DNA from: Megachile rotundata
Taxonomy: Eukaryota; Arthropoda; Insecta; Hymenoptera; Megachilidae
Length of the DNA stretch: 64,000 nt
Reading direction: 5' to 3'
NCBI RefSeq assembly: GCF_050947335.1
Contig: NC_134993.1
Location: 14,446,001 to 14,510,000, forward strand
Part shown: in pieces, positions 13,003 through 24,634 of the stretch
Numbering within the stretch: the first letter of the stretch is position 1
Layout: every line of letters starts with the position of its first letter
Notes under the pieces: model-generated
Seen by the model: only the letters and a program-made list of their open reading frames with translations
What the model was told of the DNA's origin: nothing
Database searches by the model: none
Translations under genes and position numbers: made by a program

Positions 13003-13221
13003 CCCTTTGCGCTCGAGAGGTGACTCACAGTCAACATTTTATTTAATACAATAATTTTAAATAAGATTCTATAACATGACACGTGTGATGAATAAACATA
13101 GTAAAACGAATAGTGAAAATTATTAGTAAAGAAATAATAACCTCAAGAAAATTCATTTACCTTTTTAACTGAGTTTTAAAGTTGCTGTTCGTAAACAGTC
13201 AAATTCTTTGAGTGCAAAGGG
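13003..13221. mobile_element. piggyBac-like MITE (CCCTTTGC inverted ends)
   Basis: The left end is TTAA (12999-13002) followed by CCCTTTGCGCTCGA. The right end is GAGTGCAAAGGG (13210-13221), whose complement is CCCTTTGCACTC. TTAA targets and ends beginning CCC are typical of the piggyBac superfamily. The right target copy reads TAGA, not TTAA, so it has decayed, or the true right end is at 13545. The 219-bp interior has no coding capacity. Confidence 0.65.
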
Positions 13222-13399
13222 TAGAAATCAATAAAGAAAATTAAAATATTGTGACTGTACAGCGGTCTTAGACTATGTTCATTGACTATACAAATTAGCA
13301 AGACTCAATGAAATTTTTAAATCACTCTTTTGACGCTAGATGTCGTCGCAACACTCCGTTCTCGCTAGAGCTCGACAACGAGATCGTCTCCTCAGCCCA

Positions 13400-13549
13400 A
13401 TTTCTATACTTGACTAATTATAATTATACTACGCTAATTATAATTGAACTTCAAATTGAAACGTATTCAAGTCGGAGATATTTGAAGTCCAGTAAGAGAT
13501 ATCTGAACCGTAAGTTACGAATCTGACTCGTCAAATTGCAAGGGGTTAA
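13400..13549 (-). mobile_element. Right end of a TTAA MITE related to 49786-49995
   Basis: ATTATAATTGAACTTCAAAT near 13439 and CTGACTCGTCAAATTGCAAG near 13523 align, in the same order and spacing style, with the complement of the element at 49786-49995. The copy ends GGGG at 13545 followed by TTAA. The left limit is uncertain; it may share the 13003 end. It carries no 11-bp expansion. Confidence 0.6.
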
Positions 13550-14051
13550 AGTATGAACTCATACAAGTTTCCATGCAGAAGACATTCGAAAAAACAGTCG
13601 AAATTTCAGCAGACAAAACAGAGGATAGAACAGTGTCGGAACGTAATGAAATTCCTGCAGGTGTCGCAGGAAGAAAGGAAATTCGATAAGACGACGTTGA
13701 GAGCCAGGTCTCCCTTTATCGTTGTTGTTCGAAGAAATTCCAGGGTCCCAGGGGTGGGCCAATTTACGAGCAGGCTTCCCATCCGGGAAAACTCGAAAAT
13801 GAGCCGTCGTAATCGCAGTAAATTTTCGCCGTACTATTCAAGAATAGGCAGAGTTTCTACTTTTCTTCTTCTTTCTTTCTTTTTACGAGGCAATCGTCCC
13901 ATAGATTCTTTCGGGTCGTCGTGATTTGTTACGCGTTCGATTTTGAATAAAATGACTCTACTACAACTTTCTGGCTGATGCTCATAATTTACCGTCAATT
14001 AAGACAAGTTTTCAGCTAACCATTAAGAAACTTGAAAGTTGCTGCAGAATA
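13550..14051. other. Unique sequence between MITE copies
   Basis: Open frames on both strands (13553-13924 plus, 13559-13762 minus) show no family motif. Nothing else recognised. Confidence 0.5.
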
Positions 14052-14055
14052 TTAA

Positions 14056-14317
14056 CTCTTGGCTTGCGTGGAGTTGGAGTTGCAGTTCAAATGTGACTCG
14101 AATGAGGTCAAATGAAGGGTCACATGAATGAGGTCATATACGTCGTATATGAATATCACATATGAATGAAGTAATATACAATAACCTGGTTTAGGTACAA
14201 TTATAATTTAGAATCGCTGAATATGAAATTTATTTTAATTTTCTTTGTTTGAATACTGCAGCAATGGGTAGTGAGTGCTGTCTAATTTATCTGATATGTG
14301 AATCGTGCTGCAAGGGG
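14056..14317 (+). mobile_element. TTAA MITE, same family as 49786-49995 (diverged)
   Basis: TTAA occurs on both sides (14052-14055 and 14318-14321). The left end is CTCTTGGC and the right end GTGCTGCAAGGGG. Shared internal words in the same order as the 49.8-kb element include TTGCAGTTC, CAATTATAATTT, a TTTGTTTGAAT-like stretch and the GCAAGGGG end. The 11-bp array A4 begins about 30 bp after its right end. Confidence 0.55.
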
Positions 14318-14350
14318 TTAATTCTTAAATAAGGGGTTAATACTATCAGT
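14270..14350 (+). repeat. Left copy of a direct repeat flanking array A4
   Basis: AGTGAGTGCTGTC..., GTGAATCGTGCTGCAAGG and GTTAATTCTTAAATAAGG are repeated with moderate divergence at 15160-15240. This copy is the right end of the MITE at 14056-14317 plus about 30 bp. Confidence 0.75.
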
Positions 14351-14352
14351 TA

Positions 14353-15115
14353 GAGGTGCGTCAAGGATGCGTCAAGGATGCGTTGAAGGTGCGTCAAGGA
14401 TGAATAGGAGGTGCGTCAGAGGTGCGTTAAGGATATGTCAAGGGTGCGTCAAGGATGAATAGGAGGTACGTCAAAGGTGCGTCAAGAGTACGACAGGGTA
14501 CATCATAGGTGCGTCAAGGGTGCGTCAAAGATGCATTAGAGGTGCGTCACACGTGCGTCAATGGTGCGTTAAGAATGCGTTGGAGGTGCGTCATAGGTGC
14601 GTCAAGGGTGCGTTAAGGATGCGTTGGAGGTGCGTCAAGGGTGCATTAGGGGTGCGTCAGAGGTGCGTCAAGCGTGAGTTAAGGATACGTTGGAGGTGCG
14701 TCATAGGTGCGTCAAGGGTGCGTTAAGGATGCGTTGGAGGTGCGTCATAGGTGCGTTGGAGGTGCGTCATAGGTGCGTCAACGGTGCGTCATAGGTGCGT
14801 CAACGGTGCGTTGGAGGTGCGTCATAGCTGCGTCAATGGTGCGTTGGAGGTGCGTCATAGCTGCGTCAATGGTGCGTCAAGGGTGCGTTGGAGGTGCGTC
14901 AAGGGTGCATTAGGGGTGCGTCAGAGGTGCGTCAAGGGTGGGTTAAGGATGCGTTGGAGGTGCGTCATAGGTGCGTCCAAGGGTGCGTTAAGAATGCGTT
15001 GGAGGTGCGTCAAGGGTGCATTAGGGGTGCGTCAAGGGTATGTCAAGGGTGTGTCAATGGTGCGTCAAGGATGAATAGAAGGTGCGTCGCGTGTGTGTCA
15101 CGTGTGCGTCACAAT
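14353..15115. repeat. 11-bp minisatellite array A4
   Basis: Units are mainly GTGCGTCAAGG, GTGCGTTGGAG and GTGCGTCATAG. Higher-order blocks of about 44-110 bp are visible, such as GGTGCGTCATAGCTGCGTCA in neighbouring copies. The array lies between two direct repeats derived from a MITE end. Its right junction (GTGCGTCACAATATTG, then AAGTTGAACCTAGAAATTTG) matches that of A3. Confidence 0.95.
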
Positions 15116-15159
15116 ATTGTAAGAGAAGTTGAACCTAGAAATTTGTCAAATTTGCAGTA

Positions 15160-15240
15160 AGTGCACTCTGACCCATCTGCTACGTGAATCATACCATAAG
15201 GAGTTAATCCTTAAATAAGGGATTAATCCTTACATGTTAA
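15160..15240 (+). repeat. Right copy of the direct repeat flanking array A4
   Basis: AGTAAGTGCACTC..., GTGAATCATACCATAAGG and GTTAATCCTTAAATAAGG align with 14270-14350 in the same order and orientation. Confidence 0.75.
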
Positions 15241-15885
15241 TCATTCCTGAGAAAAAAAAATTGCAAAGATTCAATTCGAATTTATCGTAGTATAAGTTCC
15301 CGGTTGTCGTTTTATTCAACTCCCGATAACCGGTACAAAAGAAATCGATAATCGAATGTCTCGAGGGTTCCCTTTGAGCGTCAATTAATTTTCCATCTGA
15401 ATTCCCGCTCGCCCAGCGTGCAAACAACCTCGGAACTCTAAAAATCAAGGGAAACAGAGCGGAAACGGACTACCCAAATTTCCTAGATTCAAGATCGAGA
15501 AAGTAACTCACCTGCGACGATCTCGGCGACAGATACTCCGCTTATCGAAAACACGTCACAAAAACACTCGGCACAACGTCATAGCTCGCGAATCACCACA
15601 CGGATTATTTAATCGTGTCGAGGGTGAACCGCGACGCCCCTCGAATCCCCACTGTTCATCTTTAGCTTGTTCCACACTTTTTGCGCGGAATTCCGCGGCG
15701 AAACGTTCTTGCTACTCATCAAGACGTCCTCGACGATCCATCTCATCTCCAACGGGTTGCATTCATTCGGAACGCTGCAATCCCGTCGATATTCAAATTC
15801 TGCTTGAGCAAGGATTTATTTGCGAAAATAAGATATTCTGGAGAGAGGTGGAGATATTCTAAAGCTGTGGATGTTATATGGAAAG
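15241..15885. other. Unique intergenic sequence
   Basis: No conserved coding sequence was seen. Short open frames on both strands are unsupported. Confidence 0.5.
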
Positions 15886-16755
15886 CTGTGGATTCTTCGG
15901 AATCGTTTTAGGGAAATTTTCTTATGGGATCTGAAGGATGTGGTTATTTTTCTGAGGGAACATTGTGATGACCTTCGAGAACATAGAGTCGGGCTATCGA
16001 AAGTATGTGGACACTTAATGAAATATTCTACAGAATCGTTTTAGGGAAATTTCCTTATGAGAACTGAAGGATTAGGTCATTTTTCTGAGGGAACATTGAG
16101 ATGACCTTCAAGCACATAGAGTTGGCCAATCAAAAATATGTGGACACTTAATGAAATATTCTACAGAATCGTTTTAGGGAAATTTTCTTATGGGAACTGA
16201 AGGATCTGGTCATTCTTCTGAGGGAACATTGAGATGACCTTCGAAAACATAGAGCTTGCCAATCGAAAGTATGTGGACACTTAATGAAATATTCTACAGA
16301 ATCGCTTTAGGGAAATTTCCTTATGAGAACTGAAGGATTAGGTCATTTTTCTGAGGGAACATTGAGATGACCTTCGAAAACATAAAGCTTACCTATCGAA
16401 AGTATGTGGACACTTAATGAAATATTCTACAGAATCGTTTTGAAGAAATTTCCTTATGAGAACTGAAGGATTAGGTCACTCTTCTGAGGGAACATTCAGA
16501 TGACCTTTAGCCTGCCTCTCAAATGTGGACACTTAATGAAATATTTTACAGAACTGTTTTGAAGAAATTTCCTTATGAGAACTGAAGGATTAGGTCCTTC
16601 TTCTGAGGGAACATTCAGATGACCTTTAGCCTGCCTCTCAAATGTGGACACTTAATGAAATATTTTACAGAACCGTTTTGAAGAAATTTCCTTATGAGAA
16701 CTGAAGGATTAGGTCCTTCTTCTGAGGGATCATTCAGACTGCCTCTCAAAAATAT
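15886..16755. repeat. 133-bp tandem array, shortening to 119 bp
   Basis: Seven copies. GAACTGAAGG recurs at about 16061, 16194, 16327, 16460 (133-bp steps), then 16579 and 16698 (119-bp steps). Shared words are TATGTGGACACTTAATGAAA, TTCTGAGGGAACATT and AGATGACCTT. The shorter copies have lost the CATAGAG...ATCGAAAG part, so a deletion arose once and then amplified. Confidence 0.93.
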
Positions 16756-17515
16756 ATAAACATTTAATAAAATTTGTGATACATACTGTACATATTTGTT
16801 GTTAATATTCCTTGCTAAATTCTAAATATATATGTAATATATAACAGTACTAAATTAACAATTTATACAATTTTCTTGAATGCCTAAACACCTACATGAT
16901 CTGTGAAAGACTGCATTATATTCCCCGTAAGCAATGAAGTTTGCAACTCTTCTCTAACAGTCCACATGTGATTGTTTCAGTCCACAATCCAACAAACGAA
17001 CATCGTTATTCTAACAAACGCCCATAGTCCCCCCGGTAAAAATCGAAGAAAAACCGTGTAAAATGAAAGGAGAGAAAGGTACGAAAAGCAGAGTTTAATC
17101 CGTGCTCGATCCGGGATCTTAAACACGCGACCAGGTCAAGGACGCGAGTTGAACTTGCTTTTTCAGCAAAGCAGAGCCCGCAAGGAGAGAGTCGTTAGTA
17201 TTTAGCTCGGGGTGAAGAAGACGAGAAAGACGAGCCGAGTTGTTTCACGATGGACTGGGGGGTTGTTTCAAAGAATTCTGAAGTGCTGGTCGAATGTTGC
17301 GGCTATTCGAGCCTCGAGGACTCCTCCGCTACCAAGGACGGAAACTTCTTTTCACCGAGTTGACCCTCTTTTTTCCTTCAAATCGTATTTCGTCCCTGAC
17401 TTCCGCGGAATAATTACTCGAGTGTTTAATTAAATCCGGCTCTTTTCGACGGAATTATCATTAGTAAACTTGATCGTGGTGAGAAGGCGAATCGCGTGAA
17501 GTATGTGGACTTAAC
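16756..17515. other. Unique intergenic sequence
   Basis: AT-rich to about 16930, then ordinary composition. No gene or array recognised. Confidence 0.5.
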
Positions 17516-17519
17516 GGTT

Positions 17520-17585
17520 GGGGACATTTAGGTACTCATTTGGGTACATTTAGGTACTCATTTAGGTACATTTAGGTACTCGTTC
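17520..17585. repeat. Short ~20-bp tandem repeat
   Basis: Three copies of GGTACTCATTTGGGTACATT and its variants sit directly before the 197-bp array. Confidence 0.8.
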
Positions 17586-18345
17586 GTGTTCTTATCGGAA
17601 GGGAAGATGAGGCGCGATGGGACGAGTGATGGGACAGGGATGAAAGTTGAGATAGAGTAAAATTTGTGGACAAAGTTATTGTTTATGAAATACAACAAGG
17701 TTCAGGTTTTGAGCATAAGGCAAGAGTCAAAAGGAACTGAAAGTCGAATCGAGTGCAATGTAGACATCTACCATTAATAACATCAAGGTTCATTAAGGTA
17801 CCTTCGTGTTTTTATCGGAAGACACATCGAGATGAAAGTCAAGGTTGAGTAAAATGTATGGACGAACTTATTGTTCATATAACACATCAAGGTTTAGGTC
17901 TTGAGCATAAGGCAAGAGTCAAAAGGAACTGAAAGTCGAATCGAGTCACATAGAGTACAATCTGAACCTCCATCATTAACAGCAAGGTTCATTAAGGTAC
18001 CTTCGTGTTTTTATGGGAAGACACATCGAGATGAAAATGAAGGTTGAGTAAAATGTGTGGACGAACTTATTGTTTATATAATACATCAAGGTTCAGGTTT
18101 TGAGCATAAGGCAAGAGTCAAAAGGAACTGAAAGTCGAATCGAGTCACATAGAGTGCAATATGGTCCTCTATCATTAACATCAAGGTTCATTAAGGTACC
18201 ATTCGTGTTTTTATCGGAAGACACATCAGGATGAAAGTCAAGGTTGAATAAAATGTGTGGACGAACTTATTGTTCATATAATACATCAAGGTTCAGGTTT
18301 TGATCATAAGGCAAATAAGTTAAAAGGAACAGAAAGTTGAATCGA
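17586..18345. repeat. ~197-bp tandem array
   Basis: About four copies. TTCATTAAGGTACC recurs at about 17792, 17987 and 18188. Shared words include GTGTTTTTATCGGAAGACAC, GGACGAACTTATTGTT and GAGCATAAGGCAAGAGTC. Confidence 0.92.
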
Positions 18346-18795
18346 GTGTATTAAAATATGTGGACACCTTCTGTTATTAATGGAGTACATCAAGGTACTC
18401 GTTCACATTTTCTAAAACTTGTCGAAAGAAGTCAAAGCGAACTGAAAGTCCAGATCAAACTGAGTGTACCTAAATATGTGACACCTCTGTTATTAACGAA
18501 GTACATCAAGCTACTCGTTCACAATTTCTAAGACTTGTCGAAAGAAGTCAAAGTGAACTGAAAGTCCAGATCAAACCTAGTCTATCTAAATATGTGACAC
18601 CTCTGTTATTAACGAAGTGCATCAAACTACTCGTTATTCTAACGAGTACATAGTCTAAGACTTGTCGAAAGAAGTCAAAGTGAACTGAAAGTCCAAATCA
18701 AACTCAGTCTACCTAAATATGTGACACCTCTGTTATTAACAAAGTACATCAAACTACCCATTCACATTTTCTAAAACTTATCCAAAGGAGTCAAA
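18346..18795. repeat. ~118-bp tandem array related to the preceding 197-bp array
   Basis: Four copies with CTCTGTTATTAACGAAGTAC, CTTGTCGAAAGAAGTCAAAG and GAACTGAAAGTCCAGATC. The GAACTGAAAGTC word and the order CATCAAG...TACTCGTTCAC are shared with 17586-18345. It therefore looks like a shortened derivative that took over as the new unit. Confidence 0.88.
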
Positions 18796-19859
18796 TAGAG
18801 TCACATAAACTACATAAACAACCTATCTTATTGTCCATAAAGTATACGAAGCTTTTGACCATAAGAAACGTCAGAAAGCGAAGTAACGCAAAATGTATCA
18901 ATCCCAAAAACTTTGCACCAAGGAAAGCGAAGAAGGGTTTTCCGAAGGGCATAAAGCGAGACCACTTGTCGGTCGTTGATCAAGAGAGAATACTCGAGGA
19001 ATTTCTCGAGGGTTGTCCTTTGAAGCGAGAATTCCTTCGAGATCGCCTTGCCGTTTGTCTTTGACAATAATCACCCTCGACTGTTCCGTTTCACAGCTTA
19101 CGATTCTCGTCTTGACTTTTCGTCGCGTCTATCGTAAACGTTTGTCCCTTACTCTCTTATTTTCTCAACTAAAATCCTCAAATTAGGGAACATGAACCTT
19201 CTTGCAAGAAAAACAGTTCGCGAAATAAAAATCCAAAATGTTTCATCTCGGTTTTCAGGAAGAAACAAAAGAAGAAAAACAATCTGAAAATGCACCGCGG
19301 TATTCTCTCGCTGATTGAAAGTAGTTTGTCAGCGGTCCATCAGAAAGATTGCTCGAAAGTGGAGGATCCGGTGAATCATTTTTAATACCGTGAAATCTTC
19401 GTCTCTGGAAACAGACTACTTTTCTTATCGAAATCGCTGGGATCGTGAGGGGCACTTGGTTTCATTTTTTATCGCGCTTTAATTCTATCTGAAATGACAC
19501 TTTCTATTTCCCTTCTCTTATGTGTGATTTTGTACCTTGGTTCCTTTACTATCAAGCAAATACCTCGAGTAGAAAAATCGAGGGTGTGTCTTAGATCCAG
19601 ACTGATCACATTCGAGTAAAATTTCTCACAATGGCACCCATCAAGGTACTTTGAACCACCCACGATCTTGGCGATCTACGTCTCGAATGGTTTCAGGTTT
19701 GAATCAAATTTATTCGCGGGAAGACAGGTGACAAAGAAAGTAAAAGAAAGTATACCGTTGTATCGTAATCGAAGTACAAAACGCGTCGAGTCGAGAAGCG
19801 TCGGTTCACCTCAGATTATAAAATATCGCGTGACCGATGTGGAAGAATGGCGCGAGTAA
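18796..19859. other. Unique intergenic sequence
   Basis: Opposite-strand open frames occupy 18828-19067 and others follow. None has a recognisable motif. Confidence 0.5.
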
Positions 19860-20245
19860 CGAAAGCGTGTTCGGTAGCGCGCGCGCCTCGCAACTGGCCT
19901 CGGGTCTCGCGGGGCAAACAGTAGCGCTCGTTCGAGGGGTTGACCCAGTTCGAGTCAGGGCCGGAGAGTGCGCGCTACGGACGCCAGCACGTCGCGATGC
20001 CTACTGAACCGACACGACGCTCGCAGCTCGACGCTCGTCGCAAAAACGACGCTGCGCGTCGTCCTCTTCTGCCCTTATTCCTCCTTCCATCCCTTCCCTT
20101 GCGTTACGTTTCGGACACGCAATCGAAGGGTTGCTTTCCTGACCCACGCTTCGATCCAGGCGAAACGGAAAACCACCAGACCCCTCCGAGGGATCCCCTA
20201 CTTCGAGTGCTTCTACCCCTCCATATTGATTAGTGCGCGAGACCA
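19860..20245. promoter_or_regulatory. CpG-rich block, possible promoter or 5' exon
   Basis: This is the most CpG- and GC-rich stretch outside the arrays (GGTAGCGCGCGCGCCTCG near 19873, GAGAGTGCGCGCTACGGACG near 19964). It stands out sharply from AT-rich neighbours. In many insect genomes such islands mark transcription starts. An ATG at 19997 opens a plus-strand frame of about 80 codons, but the opposite strand is also open (20001-20249). Strand and gene are unresolved; function is inferred from composition only. Confidence 0.3.
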
Positions 20246-20439
20246 ACACGACAACCCCGCTACGCTACGCGCTGTCAACATCGCTGACAAACCGAAACCA
20301 CGCGGATCGGTCTTCGATGTCCTTCGTGATCCTTACTTTTATACTCATTAATTACCTTTCACAATGGGGAACAATTACATTTCACGGTAAGGAATAGATG
20401 AAGTAGATCTGGGTTCTCTGTAAAATTGCGAGGGGCACA

Positions 20440-21165
20440 TGTGACAAATTTTTTAGTTGTTATGTGCTCAGTATGTGGCGAAGTTTTTATTGTTTGCGGA
20501 GTGTGTGAGAGAGATTTCATTTATTATATGCAGAGTATGTGAGAGAGATTTCATTTATTATGTGCAGAGTATATGACAAATTTTTTGTTTATTATATGCA
20601 GAGTATGTGAGAAAGTTTTTATTTATTATATGCTGAGTATATGAGAAATTTTTAATTTATTATATGAAGAGTATTTGACAAATTTTTCATTTATAACATG
20701 CAGAGTGTGTGACAATTTATTATTCATTTATTATGTGAAGAGTATGTGACAAATTTTTAATTTATTATGTGCAGAATATATGACAAATTTTTTACTTATT
20801 ATATGCAGAGTGTGTAACAATTTATTATTCATTTATTATATGAAGAGTATGTGACAAATTTTTAATTTATTATATGCTGAGTATATGACAAATTTTTCCC
20901 TTATTATATGCAGAGTGTGTGACAATTTATTATTCATTTATTATGTGAAGAATATGTGACACATTTTTAATTTATTATGTGCAGAATATATTACAAATTT
21001 TTCCCTTATTATATGAAGAGTGTGTGACAATTTATTATTCATTTATTATATGAAGAGTATATGACAATTTTTTCATTTATTATATGTAGAGTCTGTGACA
21101 ATGTTTTCATTTATTATTATTTGCAGAGTATGTTACAAATTTTTCATTTATTATAAATAGTAAAT
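20440..21165. repeat. ~30-35 bp AT-rich tandem array (GCAGAGTATGTGACAAATTT)
   Basis: More than 20 irregular copies of a unit such as TTTATTATATGCAGAGTATG followed by TGACAAATTT. Two-unit and three-unit higher-order patterns occur. A single copy (GTGCAGAGTATGTGACAAAT) sits at 60740-60759 inside a TTAACACATT-ended element, a possible source. Confidence 0.93.
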
Positions 21166-22744
21166 AAATGAAACTATATATATTCAACCAATGTATGCAT
21201 CTGAATTATTTGTAAGATCCAAGAGACATGTGGTAGAGACACACTGGACATAGAAGTGCAAAGAGTTAGGGGATGTATTTTACACCTGGTGCAAATAAAA
21301 AACCCACTGCAAACTCTCTTCTAGTCTTGTACCTTTATAGAATCCTCGAATGAAGGTTAGCTAACAAAATTGTTAGAATTTAATGTATCCACAATAATAA
21401 CAAAAGTCCGCCTCTTAACATAACCTATACCATTTTTGCAAAAGGTCTTATTCAAAATTAGCTGCCCCTCTGGGACATTAATTATGAGACAGCCTGTATA
21501 CCCAGGCCCTAAATACTTGCCTAAGCCCCTAAGAATAAATACCGAAAGACCAAAGAATCAAATTTTGAGTCAACAAACTTTGAAACCCTTTTGGTACCCT
21601 TGAAGGAATTTCGAACAGACTCGGAATGGAAGCAATTAAGCTAACGGTTAATCCGGAAGTTTCAATATCAAAAAGTAGTAGAAATTTTCATCGCGAATCT
21701 TCCATAATTATTTCCATCGGAAGAGCCGCGTTCATCGGATTTAGCGCCGCGTTTAAAACTCGGTCGGGAAAGTTGCTCGTTTCTCTGTTCGGGCCGGTTA
21801 GCCTGCACGAAAGTGTTCCGGTTCCGGCGCGAAATTAGATTACCTTTTTAAAATAAAAAGCAACGTAATACTTCCCATTTCAGACTGTTTACACGAACGG
21901 CGCTTACGATGCTGTTAGCCGAGTTAATTTTTCAAGTAATTTCTCGAATAGAACTTCTTTCGAGAGTAATTAATTATCTAGCGCCGCTAAATTATTTTTA
22001 AAGCGTACTTTAATGTTAAGGTCACGTCAAAGTTTCGTACAAACTATAATATTATAGCACTTCCAACTACTTTAAACATTTATTTAAAATATTTAAATAT
22101 TTTATTGAATCTTTTAAAACACGTCTGTTACAATTCAAGAATGACAAAGGACTGGTAACAAATCAATTAACGGCATTCATACATTTCCAACGATCATTCG
22201 TCTCCGCTTGCAACACCCTCATTCACCCCATTCACACTTCAAGAAATTATAACAAACATATAACGGGTCTTGCAAGTAATATGAAACCAAATGCCTACAA
22301 TACATAAAATTGTAATTTTAATTTCAACGTAGCACAGCAAAATGTGTCGAATCAATAAACGGAAATCGAATGTAAAAGTGTAGCCGGAGTAACGAAAACA
22401 AAAAAGGGAGTGCTCTAAATCACGGCCAGCCGTTCTCCCATTAATTAGCGATATCGACAGGCCGTTAATAGACCGTCGGTATAATATGAAAATTACAGTT
22501 TGCACGGGCGCGGGACAAACAGCTGGATTCTGGTGGTAGTTGCGCGCTCGCGAACGCACCTGTGAAACCGCGAGACGCAGCTGTGAAACGAACGCGTTTA
22601 TTAATTGATTAAAGGCACTGTGTTGCGTGCAGTTTTCTGCGGAAAACCTGCAACACCTCGTTTTGTTAATAAGATTCAAGGTAAAGGTGGTTGAACTATC
22701 ACTGCTTTTAATTTTTTTTAAATTCTTTGCTACACTACGCTGTT
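21166..22744. other. Unique sequence with a partial inverted-end element near 21450-21500
   Basis: 21450-21500 resembles the right half of the 6008-6081 element. The minus-strand open frame 22239-22679 (about 146 codons) shows no recognisable domain and is left uncalled. Confidence 0.45.
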
Positions 22745-23830
22745 AAATATAAAATTTTTTTCGAATAAAAATCAGCTCGAGAATCTTACTTTGTGGACGA
22801 TTAATAAGGAGTGTAAAGATGCTAGCAGTGTATTTGATTTTTTAAAAAATTCCTTTGCTATCCTATACAAGATTTTCTTCGAATAAAAACCAACACGAAA
22901 ATCTTGCTTTGTGGACGATTAATAAGGAGTGTAAAGATGGTAGCTTTGTATTTGATTTTTTAAAAAATTCCTTTGCTATCCTATACAAGATTTTCTTTGA
23001 ATAAAAACCAACACGAAAACCTTGCTTTGTGGACGATTAATAAGGAGTGTAAAGATGCTAGCATTGCTTTTGATTTTTTTAAAAATTCCTTTGTTATTCT
23101 ATACAAGATTTTCTTCGAATAAAAACCAACACGAAAACCTTGCTTTGTCAACGATTAATAAGGAGTGTAAAGATGGTAGCACTGCCTTTGATTTTTTAAA
23201 AAAATTCCTTTGCTATCCTATACAAGATTTTCTTCGAATAAAAACCAGCACGAAAACCTTGCTTTGTCAACGATTAATAAGGAGTGTAAAGATGGTAGCA
23301 TTGCCTTTGATTTTTAAAAAAAATTCCTTTGCTATTCTATACAAGATTTTCTTTGAATAAAAACCAACACGAAAACCTTGCTTCGTGAACGATTAATAAG
23401 GTTGAAAAGATGGTAGCATTGCCTTTAATTTTTTTTAAAAATTCCTTTGCTATCCTATACAAGATTTTCTTTGAATAAAAACCAACACGAAAACCTTGCT
23501 TTGTCAACGATTAATAAGGAGTGTGTAAAGATGGTAGCACTGCCTTTGATTTTTTTTTAAAATTTCTTTGCTATCCTGTACAAGATTTTCTTCGAATAAA
23601 AACCAACACGAAAACCTTGCTTTGTCAACGATTAATAAGGAGTGTAAAGATGCTAGCACTGCCTTTGATTTTTTAAAAAAATTCCTTTGCTATTCTATAC
23701 AAGATTTTCTTTGAATAAAAACCAACACGAAAACCTTGCTTCGTGAACGATTAATAAGGTTGAAAAGATGATAGCATTGCCTTTGACTTTTCAAAAAAAC
23801 TTTTTGCTGTACTTTTAAGTCTATGATTTG
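22745..23830. repeat. 118-119 bp tandem array, nine copies
   Basis: GATTAATAAGG recurs at 22799, 22917, 23035 and onward every 118-120 bp, nine times. Other shared words are GTGTAAAGATGGTAGCA, CCTTTGCTATCCTATACAAG and CCAACACGAAAACCTTGC. The outermost copies are the most diverged. Length variation is mostly in an internal T/A run. Confidence 0.95.
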
Positions 23831-24634
23831 AAGATAAATTTCGTAACTCGAAGGAATGTCAAAAAGAAAGTAGAATATAAGGAAAATATGAATGTTCCCT
23901 TATTGCAAGAATTTAATTAATTTATTCCGGCCAATAACACACCCGAAAATTCGAAAATCCGGTAACAGGAATTTACGAGCGAGGTAGCTACCAATATTAA
24001 AAACGCGACTCCATTTCGCGTGCAAAATCATTTCTCTTTGTCCGCGTTTCGATTCGCGGTTTCGAACTGTAATCGCAAGCCCGATGTTTTCAATTTGCAC
24101 GCTTTCACCGATTATTATTGCAAACTTGTACGCAAAAATGAATAAAACTACACTTTTACTGTGCCAGAGCAGGAGAATTTCCATGACACTCGTATAAAAA
24201 AAGAATCACCTAATATCCAAACTTCCGGAGGATCTAACGACAGGAAAAACGAAGTTCGTCGACCCTCGTTCGTTAACGTCCGTACAGGGTTGGCAGCGCA
24301 GGGTAAGCGAGCGTCTCGTGAAAGAAAATCAAGTGCATTCCCTGAAGGGAATTACACGCTCGAGCTTTCGTCGTCGACCTTCTTCGAAATGCATGTCCCC
24401 GGTGCAATCGCGAGCCGGTGAAAGGAGCTTTCGCTTTCGTTTTCGAAGGGTTGCCGGAACTTAAAGTCACGGTGCCAGGCCCCTTTCTAACTGCTGGGAA
24501 GCTACGCTTTTTCCGGCGTCGCGACGCTGAATGGACCGACTAACTTTTTAGACCCTTCTTTCTGCTCTTTAACCCTGTTCGCGTTAAAGAGAACCGTCGG
24601 AAACTGGGTAAGGATCTTCCTGCTGACAGCAAGT
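23831..24634. other. Unique intergenic sequence
   Basis: Moderately GC-rich at 24240-24540. Opposing open frames carry no motif. Confidence 0.5.

Noticed and set aside
22239..22679. 146-codon minus-strand frame
   Set aside because: No recognisable domain; typical of a long chance frame in AT-rich DNA.
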